In this document: piece by piece, positions 10,092 through 20,745 of the stretch
Position numbering within the stretch: position 1 is the stretch's first letter
Layout: each line of letters starts with the position of its first letter
Position numbers and translations under genes: made by a program
The notes under the pieces: model-generated
Seen by the model: only the letters and a program-made list of their open reading frames with translations
What the model was told of the DNA's origin: nothing
Databases searched by the model: none
DNA from: Boswellia sacra
Taxonomy: Eukaryota > Streptophyta > Magnoliopsida > Sapindales > Burseraceae
NCBI GenBank assembly: GCA_013180625.2
Contig: SNVD02007221.1
Span: forward strand, 221,218-285,217
Length of the DNA stretch: 64,000 bases
Direction: 5' to 3'

Positions 10092-12540
10092 GAAAAAGCT
10101 TGAACATAAGGTTGAATACAAGAAACAATTAACTTATACATAAGGTTTTCATATTTGTCAATTCTTTCTAACAAATGTATTTCTAATGTTGCATCCTTGC
10201 AGATTGAAGAAGTTATGTTGATTGATTTTGTTGATATATGTGGTGTACAGTTGCTAACTTATTTTTTGGGGATTGTAAATTGGTGGGTTATTTTTTTGTT
10301 TCTGTTAATTTTTTTCATTTTTTGATTCTATTAATTTAATTTATTTTGTGTGTATATATATGTTGATTCTTTTGTTTCTGGGTGTTGGTGTGGATTTGCT
10401 TGTGTAGACAAGACATCGAATGGGCTTTTAGCTAGATCTCTTGTTTATATGGTACGTTGTTTATTTATGTTGGGAGAAATATATATATAAATTTGTAATG
10501 CCAAATTCAACAGTCTTTATCTATGAACTCAAATGTTTTTTTCTTGGTCATGTTGTATTGACAAGTTTATAATGATAAGTTAGGATATGTTTGAACATGG
10601 CAGAGTAGAAGTTAATGATTAATTAGGTACTCAACAATTGTTTTCCATATCCATATGTTCTCTCAGTGCTGCAAGCTATAACTGTGTTGAGCTTCTATTA
10701 TTCACATAAAAAAACTATCTTAATGAAAAAAAAAACTGTGCCTAAGTTCAAACTATTAAGTTTCTGATGGAGCAGATTTTGGGTTTAAAATGGTTTATGC
10801 TTTTGCTATTGTATTCTGGGGTCCCTCTCGTTGCAGGATGGCTTTCTGAAAGTTATTAAATTGCCAGGGATAGAGTGTTTAGATTCATGTTTCATTGACA
10901 AAACTTTTATTTTCAGCAATTCCTTGTGTTAGAGTTTCAAGTCCAATTTTGCAAATATGCAGATCTCTACAGGGGAGAATTTTCACATTTTCAAATACTA
11001 TGCAAATCTTTCTTTAATAAATTATTTCTTATTAATAGAAGACATATTAATATTTTCCACAAATTGTGCATGAACTAGATTCTGCATATATAATTGATTA
11101 TATCATTTATGATGATCTTTTAGGGTTGTTGCTGCTACTTGAGTATGGATTTGATGGGTAGGATTGTTGCTACTTTTAGGGCATGAATTTCTGGTTGTGT
11201 TTTGCTAATGTGGGATAAATTGTTGCCAATTTCTGGAAATAATATTTTGTTTCAACTGGAGAAATAGGAGACTGATTTGATATCATAGTAGCAATTTCAG
11301 ATTTTGGCACTTTGTAGGACAATATCTAAAATCTTTTAAAATTCTGGCTGCTTGTTTGAGAAATGGGTCATTATTTTGGGATTGATCTTCAGAATAGAAA
11401 CTAAAATGAGACCTATTTTTGCCTTTTAAAATGGCAGTTTGAATTCGAGATTCATGCATGATTTTTAAATTTGTAGCAAGCATTTTGATGATTCTACTGT
11501 GTATTGGCTTTTCATGTTTATGAAGTACACACATGAATTATCTGGATTCTGAAAGGAATATATCTTAAATTTGGCAGATACATTATTAAATTCTCTAGTC
11601 AAATTCATGCTATTTTTTATTGATAACTTCGTTTATATGTCAGATCATCTTCTCACAGTTTTATCGTGTTGGTTGCTATATAAGTAGTTAATTCATTTTG
11701 TGTATTTGTAATGTACAGCCAAGTGAATCCAATACATTTGCTGATATAGAGGTAGTTTATCAGTGTCTTCAAAGTTATTTCTATAAGGATAGTCAGTTGG
11801 CAGTGGACCAACACTGCACTTGGCATCAAAATTGCCAAGGTGAGGTGTTGTTATGCATAGTGGCGCATTCTTTCTGGCCTTCATGTACTCTTGTCATGTC
11901 AAGTTCACATTTTGCTTTGACATTTATATGGGAAGGATCAATCATGATAGTTATTGTTTGTAATAAATATGTGAATCATGATCAGTTGGCATCTCATGTG
12001 TACTGATATGCTCTGTTTGATTGCCAGTTAGAATGGCATATTGGCTGCTAAATTATGTTTGAGCCCTAGAGTTTATGCTATTGCTGTTGCAATGTTTGAG
12101 CTAGTTATTGTTCTAATATATGCAGAATATCAACAAAATAATCTTGATATGTTATATTCTTGCTAATATAATAGGTAACAGAACTGGTAGGCATGCATTT
12201 GAACGATTACACATACTTTTAATAGAACTGGTAGGCATGCATTCAACCATTTTTCAGGGGCTGTTATGACAATGAAATTAGAAAAAATCCAAGGGCTAAG
12301 AAGGCCTGGCATGTCAATATCTTTTCTCGACTTAAGACGCAATTAAAGTTTGATAATAGGCTGTTTTCAAGTGCTACATTTCATATAAAGTCCCATATAT
12401 TCTTATAATTCTATTTGTATTGTGTTTAAGCTTTTCTTTTATGTATACATGATCTTAAACATAAATTTTTATTTATTTTAAAGTTTTATAAAATTATTAT
12501 GTTTTCAAGAAAGACTATATAATATAAATAATTTTTTAAA
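10092..12540. other. interior of the CACTA remnant, no recognisable gene
   Basis: No family could be assigned. An exon-like piece at 11719-11839 is listed separately. A 20-bp direct duplication (AGAACTGGTAGGCATGCATT) occurs at about 12180 and 12224. Confidence 0.4.
11719..11839 (+). other. exon-like segment, unidentified
   Basis: It is preceded by an acceptor-like TGTACAG and followed by the consensus donor AAG/GTGAGG, and is open throughout (PSESNTFADIEVVYQCLQSY then FYKDSQLAVDQHC). It could be a captured host exon or chance. I do not recognise the protein. Confidence 0.25.
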
Positions 12541-12549
12541 AAAAATATT

Positions 12550-12552
<3 letters not shown>

Positions 12553-12580
<28 letters not shown>
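12553..12580. repeat. (AT)n microsatellite
   Basis: About 14 AT dinucleotides directly before the CACTA subterminal repeat array. Confidence 0.9.
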
Positions 12581-13265
12581 TCATACTTGACGGTCCAAAA
12601 CATTCAAATATGAGCCAAAAAATTCTGTCATACTTGACAGTATCCAAACAGACAAGTAATAATAAACAGTCAAATATGAGCAAAAAAGTTCTGTCATACA
12701 TGACAGCATCCAAACGGACAAATATTAATAAACAATCAAATATGAGCAAAAAATTGTGTCATACTTGACAGTATCCAAACGGACAAGTATTAAGAAACAG
12801 TCAAATATGAGCCAAAAATTTTGTCATACTTGATAGTATCAAAACGGACAAGTATTAAAAATATTATTTTACAATAATATTTGTCTGTCAAAAAAGAGTC
12901 AAATATTATTCTATGCTCACATATTTGATGGTTAAAAGCAATCAAATATGGAAAAAATTCGACCGTTAGGTTCATCATATTTGACTGTTACTTTCAAATA
13001 TTATTAACAATAATTTAAAAATTTTGATCGTTAATTTTATCATATTTGACAATTTATGTCAAATATTTCTTCTAGAATCCGTCAAATAATGCTAAAAATT
13101 GAATTCCAATGGTATATAAACTTGACTACTTTGTAAGAGTCAAATATGTTATAATGAATATTTGACTGTTTGACCAACTGTCAACTATTATCATATTTGA
13201 CGATGACATGACATGCAATAACCGTCAAATATGATCATATTTGACGGTTAAAAACAGTTAAATAT
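12581..13265. repeat. CACTA subterminal repeat region
   Basis: Tandem units of about 65 bp start at 12581, 12628, 12694, 12759 and 12824, each beginning TCATACTTGACAGTATCC and containing CAGTCAAATATGAGC. From about 12890 to 13265 the same core, TCAAATATGA or its complement TCATATTTGAC, recurs at irregular spacing in both orientations. Such clusters of short motifs next to a CACTA end are the known transposase-binding regions of this superfamily. Function here is inferred from that pattern. Confidence 0.75.
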
Positions 13266-13284
13266 TTGTTTTTTTCTTGTAGGA

Positions 13285-13870
13285 GCTTGTACTACCATTT
13301 GAATAAAAATTTTCAATACCTTCCCAGAGATTCCAAATTTTGCATCCATGTTAATGAAGGCATTAGACAAAAACACATTAGAATCCAATCCATGCTTTAT
13401 CACATAGAAACGAATCAACATCCCACTTAAAATATCGCTTGATTTTGCACAAACAGGAAGAATACTTGCAAAAGTTACTATATCCATGATAATTCCGTCC
13501 AATCCCATTTCATCCAAGAGATCTAAAGCCACCACATCATTTCCATTTTGACAATAACCAGAATTCATTGCATTCCAAGAACCCCTATCTCGAACTGCTA
13601 TATCATCAACTAGTTTATGGGCAACAACCTTTGACTACATTTCCACAAGCTTTCAGCACAAGAGAAAAAGTATAGAAACTAGGTCGAAGACCAGACTTTA
13701 ACAAAAATTGGTATAAACAATTTTTCATGGAATAAACCATAGCGAATCTAAGAATGAACCATTATATTCTAGGTGTAGACATTCTTATGATCAAACGTGC
13801 ATTGAGAGAACAGGACATCACCTGAATTGGCATTATCAATATGCATTCATGTTGTGACAAAAAAATACAA
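13285..13870 (-). pseudogene. PPR protein (PLS class, At4g33990-like), broken fragment
   Basis: Pentatricopeptide repeat proteins bind organellar RNA and guide its editing or processing. On the minus strand, pieces of three or four repeats can be read: ANSGDVLFSQCTFDH and NVYT*NIMVHS*IRYGLFHE (tryptophan and tyrosine codons now stops), then in another frame YQFLLKSGLRPSFYTFSLVLK with ACGNVVKG. A deletion removes roughly two repeats, and KLVDDIAVRDRGSWNAMNSG follows, then YCQNGNDVVALDLLDEM and VTFASILPVCAKSSDILSG to LKIFIQMVV. This order matches the Arabidopsis At4g33990 (EMB2758) type. The reading stops exactly where the CACTA terminus begins (13282-13284), so the transposon probably inserted into it. 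Stops, frameshifts and the deletion show that it is dead. Confidence 0.85.
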
Positions 13871-14684
13871 TCATTCTAATTGTCAAAATTAGATGCAAAA
13901 ATCATAATTAAAAAACATTAACGCTAGTGAGTAGAATTGGTAGAACCATGGCGATTACAGTGTAGCTACATGGCTCTATGAAATTTTTCATCACAACCGT
14001 ATGCAGAGACGTGTACGATTATGCGAATTTGAGCGTAGTCAAAATTGATTGAACTGATTTGGCAAGCTAGAATTTCATCAAATTGTGAAGGAGATGATGT
14101 TCTTGCGTTGAGGCGCTGATCGAAGGAGGAGTTGATAATAGATGCGTTAACGGAGTGCGTAATACGGGTTAACGGAAGATGTAATGTGGCTTAGACGCAG
14201 TTAAAAAAAATGTGACGTGGCAAATTATAAAAAATTGACATGTCAGCAGCCATGTCACTTAGAATACAAGATTGAGATATTTTATTGGGATGTACAGCAT
14301 TACTGATAATATATATATGCAGGAAACGTTATTTACACCCAATTTTTTACTTTATGCACTCATTTAAAAAAATATTATATTACCATAATACCCATAAAAT
14401 CCTTTAGTTGACTACAATTCTTAAAAAACAATTTATTAACTCTTGGGTTTTATTTTTCACTCCGCAGCAACAACTTCTTTCTCCTTTCTTTCTCGGAGCA
14501 AAGAATTTCTTCTCCTTAGTTTTCTGGCACCAATTCATCTATGGATTTCTTTTAATATTGGGTTTTCTTCTATTTCCTTCTCTATTCTCTGAGTTTTTAT
14601 AGAAATTAGGGTTTAAAATTTTATCCAAATTGCATCCAGCATGAAATCAACGTGAAACGCAAGTGGGCTCTGTGTGTGTCTATA

Positions 14685-14689
<5 letters not shown>
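13871..14689. other. intergenic, no gene seen
   Basis: It may include the former 5' region of the PPR gene (13871-14290). Positions about 14330-14420 resemble the dispersed repeat at 1237 and 16165. The open frame at 14408-14602 is a phenylalanine-rich translation of pyrimidine-rich DNA and is not supported. Confidence 0.4.

Positions 14690-14716
<27 letters not shown>
14690..14716. repeat. (TA)n microsatellite
   Basis: About 13 TA dinucleotides directly abutting the left end of the inverted-repeat element at 14721. Confidence 0.9.
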
Positions 14717-14720
<4 letters not shown>

Positions 14721-15674
14721 GAGTTCTCCAATCCATTTAACACTACATTTTCTGAACTCGTGTCTCAAACATTGAAAGCATCCAACGGCTAAGATCTACT
14801 CCACCTTAATAACGAAATATAAAAAAGGCGATCTACATTTTCTCTTTCTTCCTCTATTAATTATTACTTTGACCTTTTCTTCCCTCATTTTTGCCTCTCA
14901 CCTAGCAGTTTTATCCCATTTTATCTCTCCTCTTTGATTCCGCGTTCATTTCATATTTGTAATGCCTCTTATGCCAGCGTTATTCCTTCATCATTTTCTT
15001 ATTACCTTCTCTTTTTAATCTTACTGGTGCATTTCTATGCTTTATGGATTATAGATGCTACATACTTCAAGATTTTATCCATTGTCTGCCACCACTTCTC
15101 CAGCCCTCTCTTAATTTCACAGCAAATATCACTTGCCAAGCTACAACAGTACGTTGAAGCTCAATTCTATGTGCTTATGTAACACCTCTAACCGTTAATA
15201 TATATGTTCTCCTTGCCAACTTACTTTGTGGCTTTAATGTTAACAGTCATTGGATTAAGTTGCAAAATAATAGGTACATAAAACACTGCATCAAGAGAGA
15301 GAAAGAAACTAGGAAATAATCTGAGCAAGTTTAGATGTAAAAATTATTCATGAGAGGATAGAAATTAATCCAGAGAAGAAAGGGACAATACTATGAACAA
15401 AAATGACGAGAGAGTTGTAATGTTAGAAAAAGGGGAGAGAGACATAAAAGGAGAGAGAGAGTTGAGTCCGAGAGAGAGAGAGTGTAAAATGTAGAGTCTG
15501 GCACTGCATAAACAAGAATAAGTGATAATTAATGCGAGTGAGAAAGCTAATACATTGTTTTTTTCTACACTTCCTTATTAAAGTTGGGTAGATCTCAGCC
15601 TTTGGATATATCCAAAGGTTAAGACACAAGGTCCATATATACTGTTGAATCCGGGGTCCCCGATTGGAGAACTC
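14721..15674. mobile_element. DNA transposon with terminal inverted repeats, unclassified
   Basis: The left end GAGTTCTCCAATC (14721) and right end GATTGGAGAACTC (15674) are exact inverted copies. The similarity continues inward: GGCTAAGATCTACTCCACC near 14790 pairs with GGCTGAGATCTACCCAACT read backward from about 15602. The arms are roughly 110-130 bp and the element is about 950 bp. No transposase or gene is seen. A GA-rich simple repeat lies at about 15440-15482. Simple repeats on both sides obscure any target duplication, so the superfamily is open. Confidence 0.65.
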
Positions 15675-15904
15675 TTTTTTGTGTGTGAGTGTGTGTGTAT
15701 ACGAGATTCTTTAATTTAAATTTTTTTATTTAAATCTAAACTTAAATTTTTAGACATTCATCTTATTGGATCTAATGATTAAGATGACAAGTAAAATTGA
15801 TATATTTAATATAGTCAACTTATCAAGTCTTAAAATTATTGGATCAACAATAATTTATGGTTGAAAATTTAAGTTACAATTTTAAGTAAAAAATTTAACT
15901 TTAA

Positions 15905-15906
15905 AT

Positions 15907-15949
<43 letters not shown>

Positions 15950-15972
15950 TCACATATATATATATATATATT
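15905..15972. repeat. compound (TC)n(CA)n(TA)n microsatellite
   Basis: Three dinucleotide runs follow one another: TC repeats, then CA repeats, then TA repeats. Confidence 0.9.
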
Positions 15973-16164
15973 AAAATTAGTTAAGAAAAAAAATTATAAA
16001 ATTGAATTTCTATTCTTTCATGCAAATATAAAATAAAGTTAATAAAAAATATTAATGAGATTATTAAATAAATTATGAGATGATTATGCAATTTGCAGAA
16101 TAGAATATTAAAGGTTAAAAATTAAAAATCATATATATTATCTTAATGGCATTGATTAGATAGA

Positions 16165-16310
16165 TTAATAAAAGAGTGGAACTACATGAATACCCAAGTA
16201 TGCGCTCTACATAATCCTTACTCAAACTTTAAAACTCGAAATTTATTCTATGCATCTCTTAAAGTATCATATATATCCTTACTAAATTTAATTAAATATT
16301 ATCTTGATAT
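16165..16310 (+). repeat. dispersed repeat, copy 2
   Basis: It matches 1237-1380 in block order (ATTAATAAAAGAGTGGAACTA, ACCCAAGTATGCGCTC, ATATATCCTTA). The copies are clearly diverged. The class is unknown. Confidence 0.5.
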
Positions 16311-17584
16311 AAAAAGAAGCTTTTCAAAAGATTAAGAAACCAAATCAAAAACAAATTTGAAATAGTATTCTAAGCAATCAAGCTTTCCTTCCTTAAAATT
16401 GTGATACCTAGTTGAAAATAAATCAAAATAGTATTTTGTGCAATCAAGTCTCTAATTCTACATTAACTTTTCTTCTTTTGAAATCAATCTTTCATTCCTA
16501 TCCAATCTCTACTAAGTTTCTCTATTCATCTCGCTTTGTCCTGTCAACCTACTACGTTTCTACATCCAACTAAACAAAATAATAGGATCATGATTGGAGC
16601 GTCATATGAAGATATGTACATTACTCTCTTATGACTATTTATGACCCAAGTGGAGATCAAAGAGCTGCATCTCAATCTATGCAGTTTTTCGAGCTGGATT
16701 TGACGGAGGGTGGGCTTGAAGTAAGAGAAAGAAGCCCCCACGATGACTCATCAAATTTCCTAGCCTGCGGAGAAAGCTATCAGAAATAAAGGCAATGAGG
16801 CTAATGATGAGTCCGGGGCAAGGCAAGGAATGCGGGATTAACCTTTTTATTTTTGCATCATTTTCCCCTTCCTACCCAAACCAATCTCTTCTAAGTTTCC
16901 TTTATCCGTGATTTACATCTTTTTCTCCAAAAAAAAAAAAAAAAAAAAAACCATTCTCTCCCTACTGCCCTATCTCTACTAAAGCTCTTCTATCCAACAA
17001 AATTTAGTTTTTATTGACTACAGCAATTGCAAATAGAGAAAGGAAATAGAAGATTCATTTTTAGAAAATATAGTTACTTCTATATTTTTTTCAAAATTGA
17101 TTGTCAAACAGAAAGAATATTGATTTTTTTTCAATAACTTAGTGTACAGAATTATATAATATATATTGGAAAAAAATAACGATTCACAAAATATAAAAAA
17201 TATAATGTATAAAAAAATTTGAAATTTGATAGAATTAAGATATGCTTTTATTATGTCCTTAATAGTAATTTGCTCCATGGGCAACTTAAGGTTTTGATTT
17301 TTTATTAAAATTAGGGTGCACAGAGCTTTTTTGGGGGTTTATGTAACTCAACCTTTAGTCAAAATATCGTCATTTTTCTTCTAATTTGATGAATCAATAA
17401 AAACCAAACCATAAGTTTATGTTTGGCTATCATGTTCAGACCAAGATTAATATTCCATTCAAAGATATAAAAAGAAAAATAACAAAAATTAGCTTAACAA
17501 TAATTAAACTCTATTGCAATTAATAATATCAAAAGTTTATTCATAGTAAATAATCATCCTAGAAATTAAACAATAAATGAAAAA
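16311..17584. other. intergenic, no gene seen
   Basis: Pyrimidine-rich blocks (16380-16560 and 16860-16990), a 22-bp poly(A) tract near 16929, and AT-rich sequence downstream of the SPH gene. The frames at 16544-16741 and 17018-17284 show no family features. Confidence 0.45.
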
Positions 17585-17983
17585 TCACTCGGTTTCCCAT
17601 GTAGATTTTTTCACCCAAGTAGAGTTATCCCAGCTGAGAAAGAATCCGTTGTCTTTCACAAGCCAAAACACAGAGCTATGATTCGCATCTCTTCCGAGTT
17701 GAAATGCATGCCATGAAGCAAACTTCATCTGCCAAAGGGCTTCGCATCGATGCAAATCTTTTTTATCATTTTCACTTACACTCCAACTATAATCATCTCC
17801 AACATTGAGATCGTGATACCCAAGATCAATACTCTTGGACGAGCAGCGAACCCTGATCGCCCCTGAGTTCTTCGGCAGCGCATTTATCACGTGGACCTTG
17901 GCTACCTGTTCAACTTCTGCGATTGCTGTGAAGTAGAATGCAAGAGAAACAAAGAGAAGAAGAAAGTGGCACAAACAAGTCAT
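17585..17983 (-). CDS. secreted S-protein homologue (plant self-incompatibility S1 family)
   Basis: An uninterrupted 132-codon, single-exon gene, as usual for the family (commonly 120-150 residues). Residues 1-22 form a signal peptide (MTCLCHFLLLFVSLAFYFTA), so the product should enter the secretory pathway. The mature part shows the SPH order: KVHVINALP at the first strand, IRVRCSSKSIDLGYHDLNVG, DDYSWSVSEN, LHRCEALWQMKFASWHAF, and the C-terminal VFWLVKDNGFFLSWDNSTWV. Two cysteines lie in the mature part. Two N-glycosylation motifs are visible (NHS, NST). Poppy PrsS, the founding member, triggers self-incompatibility, but most SPHs have unknown roles and may be peptide-like signals or be active in flowers. 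The start is chosen because it gives a full signal peptide and lies about 50 bp below a TATA box. With the remnants at 483 and 3448 it marks a small SPH cluster. It is the only host gene here that looks functional. Confidence 0.9.
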   Translation of the reverse strand: MTCLCHFLLLFVSLAFYFTAIAEVEQVAKVHVINALPKNSGAIRVRCSSKSIDLGYHDLNVGDDYSWSVSENDKKDLHRCEALWQMKFASWHAFQLGRDANHSSVFWLVKDNGFFLSWDNSTWVKKSTWETE

Positions 17984-18031
17984 TTTGTCACCAATTTATT
18001 AAGATGGTTTAACGTTTGTAAGTGTTCTCTT

Positions 18032-18043
18032 GTTATATATAAC
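18032..18043 (-). promoter_or_regulatory. TATA box of the SPH gene
   Basis: GTTATATATAAC lies 49-60 bp upstream of the SPH start codon on the minus strand. That places a transcription start about 20 bp before the ATG. It is palindromic, so orientation rests on the adjacent gene. Confidence 0.6.
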
Positions 18044-18423
18044 AACTTATCTTCTGCTTTACCATTCCATTCATGGAATATATTTTATAAATATAGTAAA
18101 TGTGGAGCGAATTGAGCGGCGTATATTGCCTTCCTTTAAAGTAATGATCAAGCATTTGAAATATGTGACAATGTTATATGATTGATGAAACATATCCAAA
18201 TACGAGATTAATTAGTGGCGGTATTTGTGTCATTTTTTATATTACAATGGGATGAGATTTGGCCTAAAATTTCCCCCTCTTAAATTAAAATATTACAAAT
18301 TACCCCCTAATTTCATTATCCATCAAAGAGTAAAATGATAATATAATATTTAAAAAAATAAATAAATTTTAATTTTAATTTTAATATTTTAATTAAATTA
18401 TTAATTAAAAAATAAAATATTAG

Positions 18424-18632
18424 AGTGATACTACTCTTATAAATTATTTATATAAATTTATATATACAAACTAATATAACATCTCTGTATAATCGATACA
18501 TTACCTGTATCAATCAATATCATTTATTATTAATATATATTTATTAAATTATTATATTTATTTATCAAATCATATTTTATTATATCTATTCATATAAATA
18601 AATAATTTATAAAAATAATTTAATATTCAAAG
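18424..18632. mobile_element. MITE family A, diverged copy
   Basis: The left end GAGTGATACTACTCTTATAA leads into ATACAAACTAATATAACATC, TATCATTTATTATTAATATATATTT and ATTTATCAAATCA. This is the same block order as the complete copy at 21337-21550. The right end has drifted and no target duplication is clear. Confidence 0.65.
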
Positions 18633-18649
18633 TCGATCAACGTAAAAAA

Positions 18650-19406
18650 TTTCCTCGAATCAATGTCCCTAAACCAAATCAACCAGCTCCATCTACATCC
18701 TGGAAGTCCTTGGCGTTGTCGAGCTGGAACTCCAGGTGCTTCCATACGATCACCGAAACCGGTCCGACTCTACAGCGAGCTCGTCTCATTCTCTTCTCTT
18801 TCATCGACTGGCTCAATCTCCATCTCCTGAGGCCTTCAACGCACCAAGCCCGTCTCTCTTCTCTTCTCTTTCATCTTCATCTTCGTCTCCGTCTCCTTCC
18901 TTGGGTTGGGATTACACGGCAAGTCCAAATCCTATAGGAATTGAAATACGACACTCAGATCGGTTTGTTGATGATTAGCTTTTTCTTTTTGGGATTTCTT
19001 GATGATTCAGCTTTTCTTTTTTGTTTTATGTTAATTTGTTAAAATTGATGTTAAATAATGTTGGGCTTTTTGGATTTGTTAAATAATTCTTTTTTTTTCC
19101 AATTTAATTTGTTAAAATTGATGTTGAATTATATTGAGCACTTGTTGTTTGGGATTTTCTTCTTTCCTTGTTCCCTTTAATTTGGGGTTGTTGTTTGGGG
19201 TTGCTGTTTCACTTTAATCTGGGTTGCTGGTTGGTTTGGGGTTGCTGATGTTAGGTGTCGTCGTTGGAACAAGAGGTTGTAGTGATACTGGAAACGGTGA
19301 CGGTGGTGATAGGCGTGAAGTGGGAAGGGTAGGAGAATATCTGGGTTATGGTTAGGGTTGAGGAAGATGAGTTGACGAAGAAGAGGAATTTTTTATTTTT
19401 TTCGAA
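18650..19406 (+). other. GC-richer segment, possible captured gene fragment
   Basis: From about 18655 to 18960 the composition changes to C/T-rich with higher GC. Two overlapping frames are open (18710-18937 and 18736-18978), the second serine-rich (FSSLSSSSSSPSPSLGWDYT). From about 19120 to 19390 the sequence is G-rich (GGTGACGGTGGTGATAGG). It could be the start of a captured gene with its first intron, but I recognise no protein family. Confidence 0.3.
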
Positions 19407-20562
19407 GAAAATTACATGTTACCCCTTGAGGTTCGCTAAAAAACAATATTCATCTGGGAGACTAGAAATGACAAACTGCCTCTAATATCTTATCCTGCTG
19501 ATAACCGAACCGGCGTAGGAGTATAATTAGAATCAAAAGTATGTGGATAAGTGTGTGTTTATCTAGGTTCCTCTGTTGATTAAAAAATTTTTTTTTAATA
19601 CTAAAAACTCTTTTAAAATTTTTTTATGTCGTTTAACTATCATTTAAGATATAAGAAGAGTTTATAAATGATTAAAAAAGAGATTTTTGAAAAAAAAACT
19701 CTTTTTGAGTTTTTTTTTAAGTTTTAAAATATAAAAATTATCTTCATTTAATTTTAAATATTTAATTTTATTATTTTTTTATAATAAAATTTTATTTTAA
19801 TAATATTTCAATAAACTTTATTTTAAAAAACCGTCGAAATAAAATACATAAAAAATTAGCTTAAAAGCTATTATAATAATTAAAAATAATATAAATAATC
19901 AAAGAATATTTAAAAAATTAATTTCAATCGCACGACATCTATTTTGCAGCATCCCAAAGCTTCACCATCACAACATAGCCTCACCATCACTGTCCCTTCA
20001 CCATAGAAAACCTAGCAAATCTAGCAACATTAGAGGCAGAAAAAAAATATCCTCACTCAATATTCATAGTTGTATTCGAAATACCTGCAAAAATGTTGTA
20101 GTTGCCACTTCACCCACAACACTCCACGACAGCACTGCTAGTCAACTGCTGCCGATTCATTCCGCTTTCCATGCACATCGCCTCCTCAGCTTGGTTAGAT
20201 CCTCTGCAGAGCAAGGACAAGAAGTCGACAACTGCGTTGATGGGGGTTTTCCATCGAAGGAAGGACGTTGTGCGATTAAATGATTTGGGGATAATATATT
20301 TTTAATTATATTAGTTAAATTCTAATTAATTGATATTAAATTTAATTTTTTAATATAATTTCAAATGTGGCTAATTAATTTGATTATATAAGGTTATTTT
20401 AGTCATATTTTGCACTTTATATTCTCTCTCTAGTTATGTCAATGTTTCACTGTTTAAATTACAACTGTATAGTGAAAGTAGGGGTTAATTAATACAATTT
20501 CTAGTCGCGGAGGGAAAAATTTTTTCTTTTAGCTAACCTCAAGGGGTAAAATATAATTTTTC
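19407..20562. mobile_element. inverted-repeat DNA element, unclassified
   Basis: GAAAATTACATGTTACCCCT then TGAGGTTCGCTAAAA and GACTAGAAATGACAAACTG at the left (19407-19480) are mirrored at the right (20485-20562) by TTAGCTAACCTCAAGGGG, TAAAATATAATTTTTC and the reverse of GACTAGAAATTG. The arms are about 75 bp and the element about 1.16 kb. It contains a frame at 20102-20305 with no recognisable domain. The superfamily is not determined. Confidence 0.6.
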
Positions 20563-20745
20563 TTTTTTAACAATAATCTATATAGAAATTGTTATGTAAT
20601 AAATTAATATATGTTTATTATTTAATTTATATTATTTAAAATGATTAGGGGAATATGGAACTTTCATGGTTTTAAGTCTGCCACTCAGCTTTCCACTGAC
20701 ATTGAAGGGGCAATTTGTAATATTTAAATTTAGAAGGATAAAGTT

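Larger units (their letters stand above)
8225..13284 (+). mobile_element. CACTA (En/Spm-like) transposon remnant, right end preserved
   Basis: Three signs support a CACTA element. There is an Ulp1-like gene in its right half. There are dense subterminal repeats (12581-13265). There is a terminus TTTTTTCTTGTAG at 13270-13282, which matches the usual CACTA end TTTTCTTGTAGTG except for the last two bases. The terminus abuts a broken PPR gene. The left end, the CACTA motif there and the TNP2-type transposase are not visible, so the left boundary given is only the start of the recognised gene. The callose synthase exon at 6638 may also lie inside the element. Confidence 0.6.
18270..20745. mobile_element. 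possible larger inverted-repeat element enclosing other repeats
   Basis: TTAAATTAAAATATTACAAA with ATTACCCCCTAATTTC (about 18280-18315) is mirrored by GAAGGGGCAATTTGTAATAT with TTAAATTTAGAAGG (about 20703-20738). The sequences just inside both arms are similarly AT-rich (ATAATATTTAAAAAAATAAAT). Inside lie a MITE, a GC-richer segment and another inverted-repeat element. The arms are short and AT-rich, so this could be two unrelated copies of one repeat in opposite orientation. Confidence 0.35.

Noticed and set aside
12581..12860. CRISPR-like or satellite array
   Set aside because: The repeats abut a CACTA terminus and share TCAAATATGA cores in both orientations, which fits CACTA subterminal repeats better.
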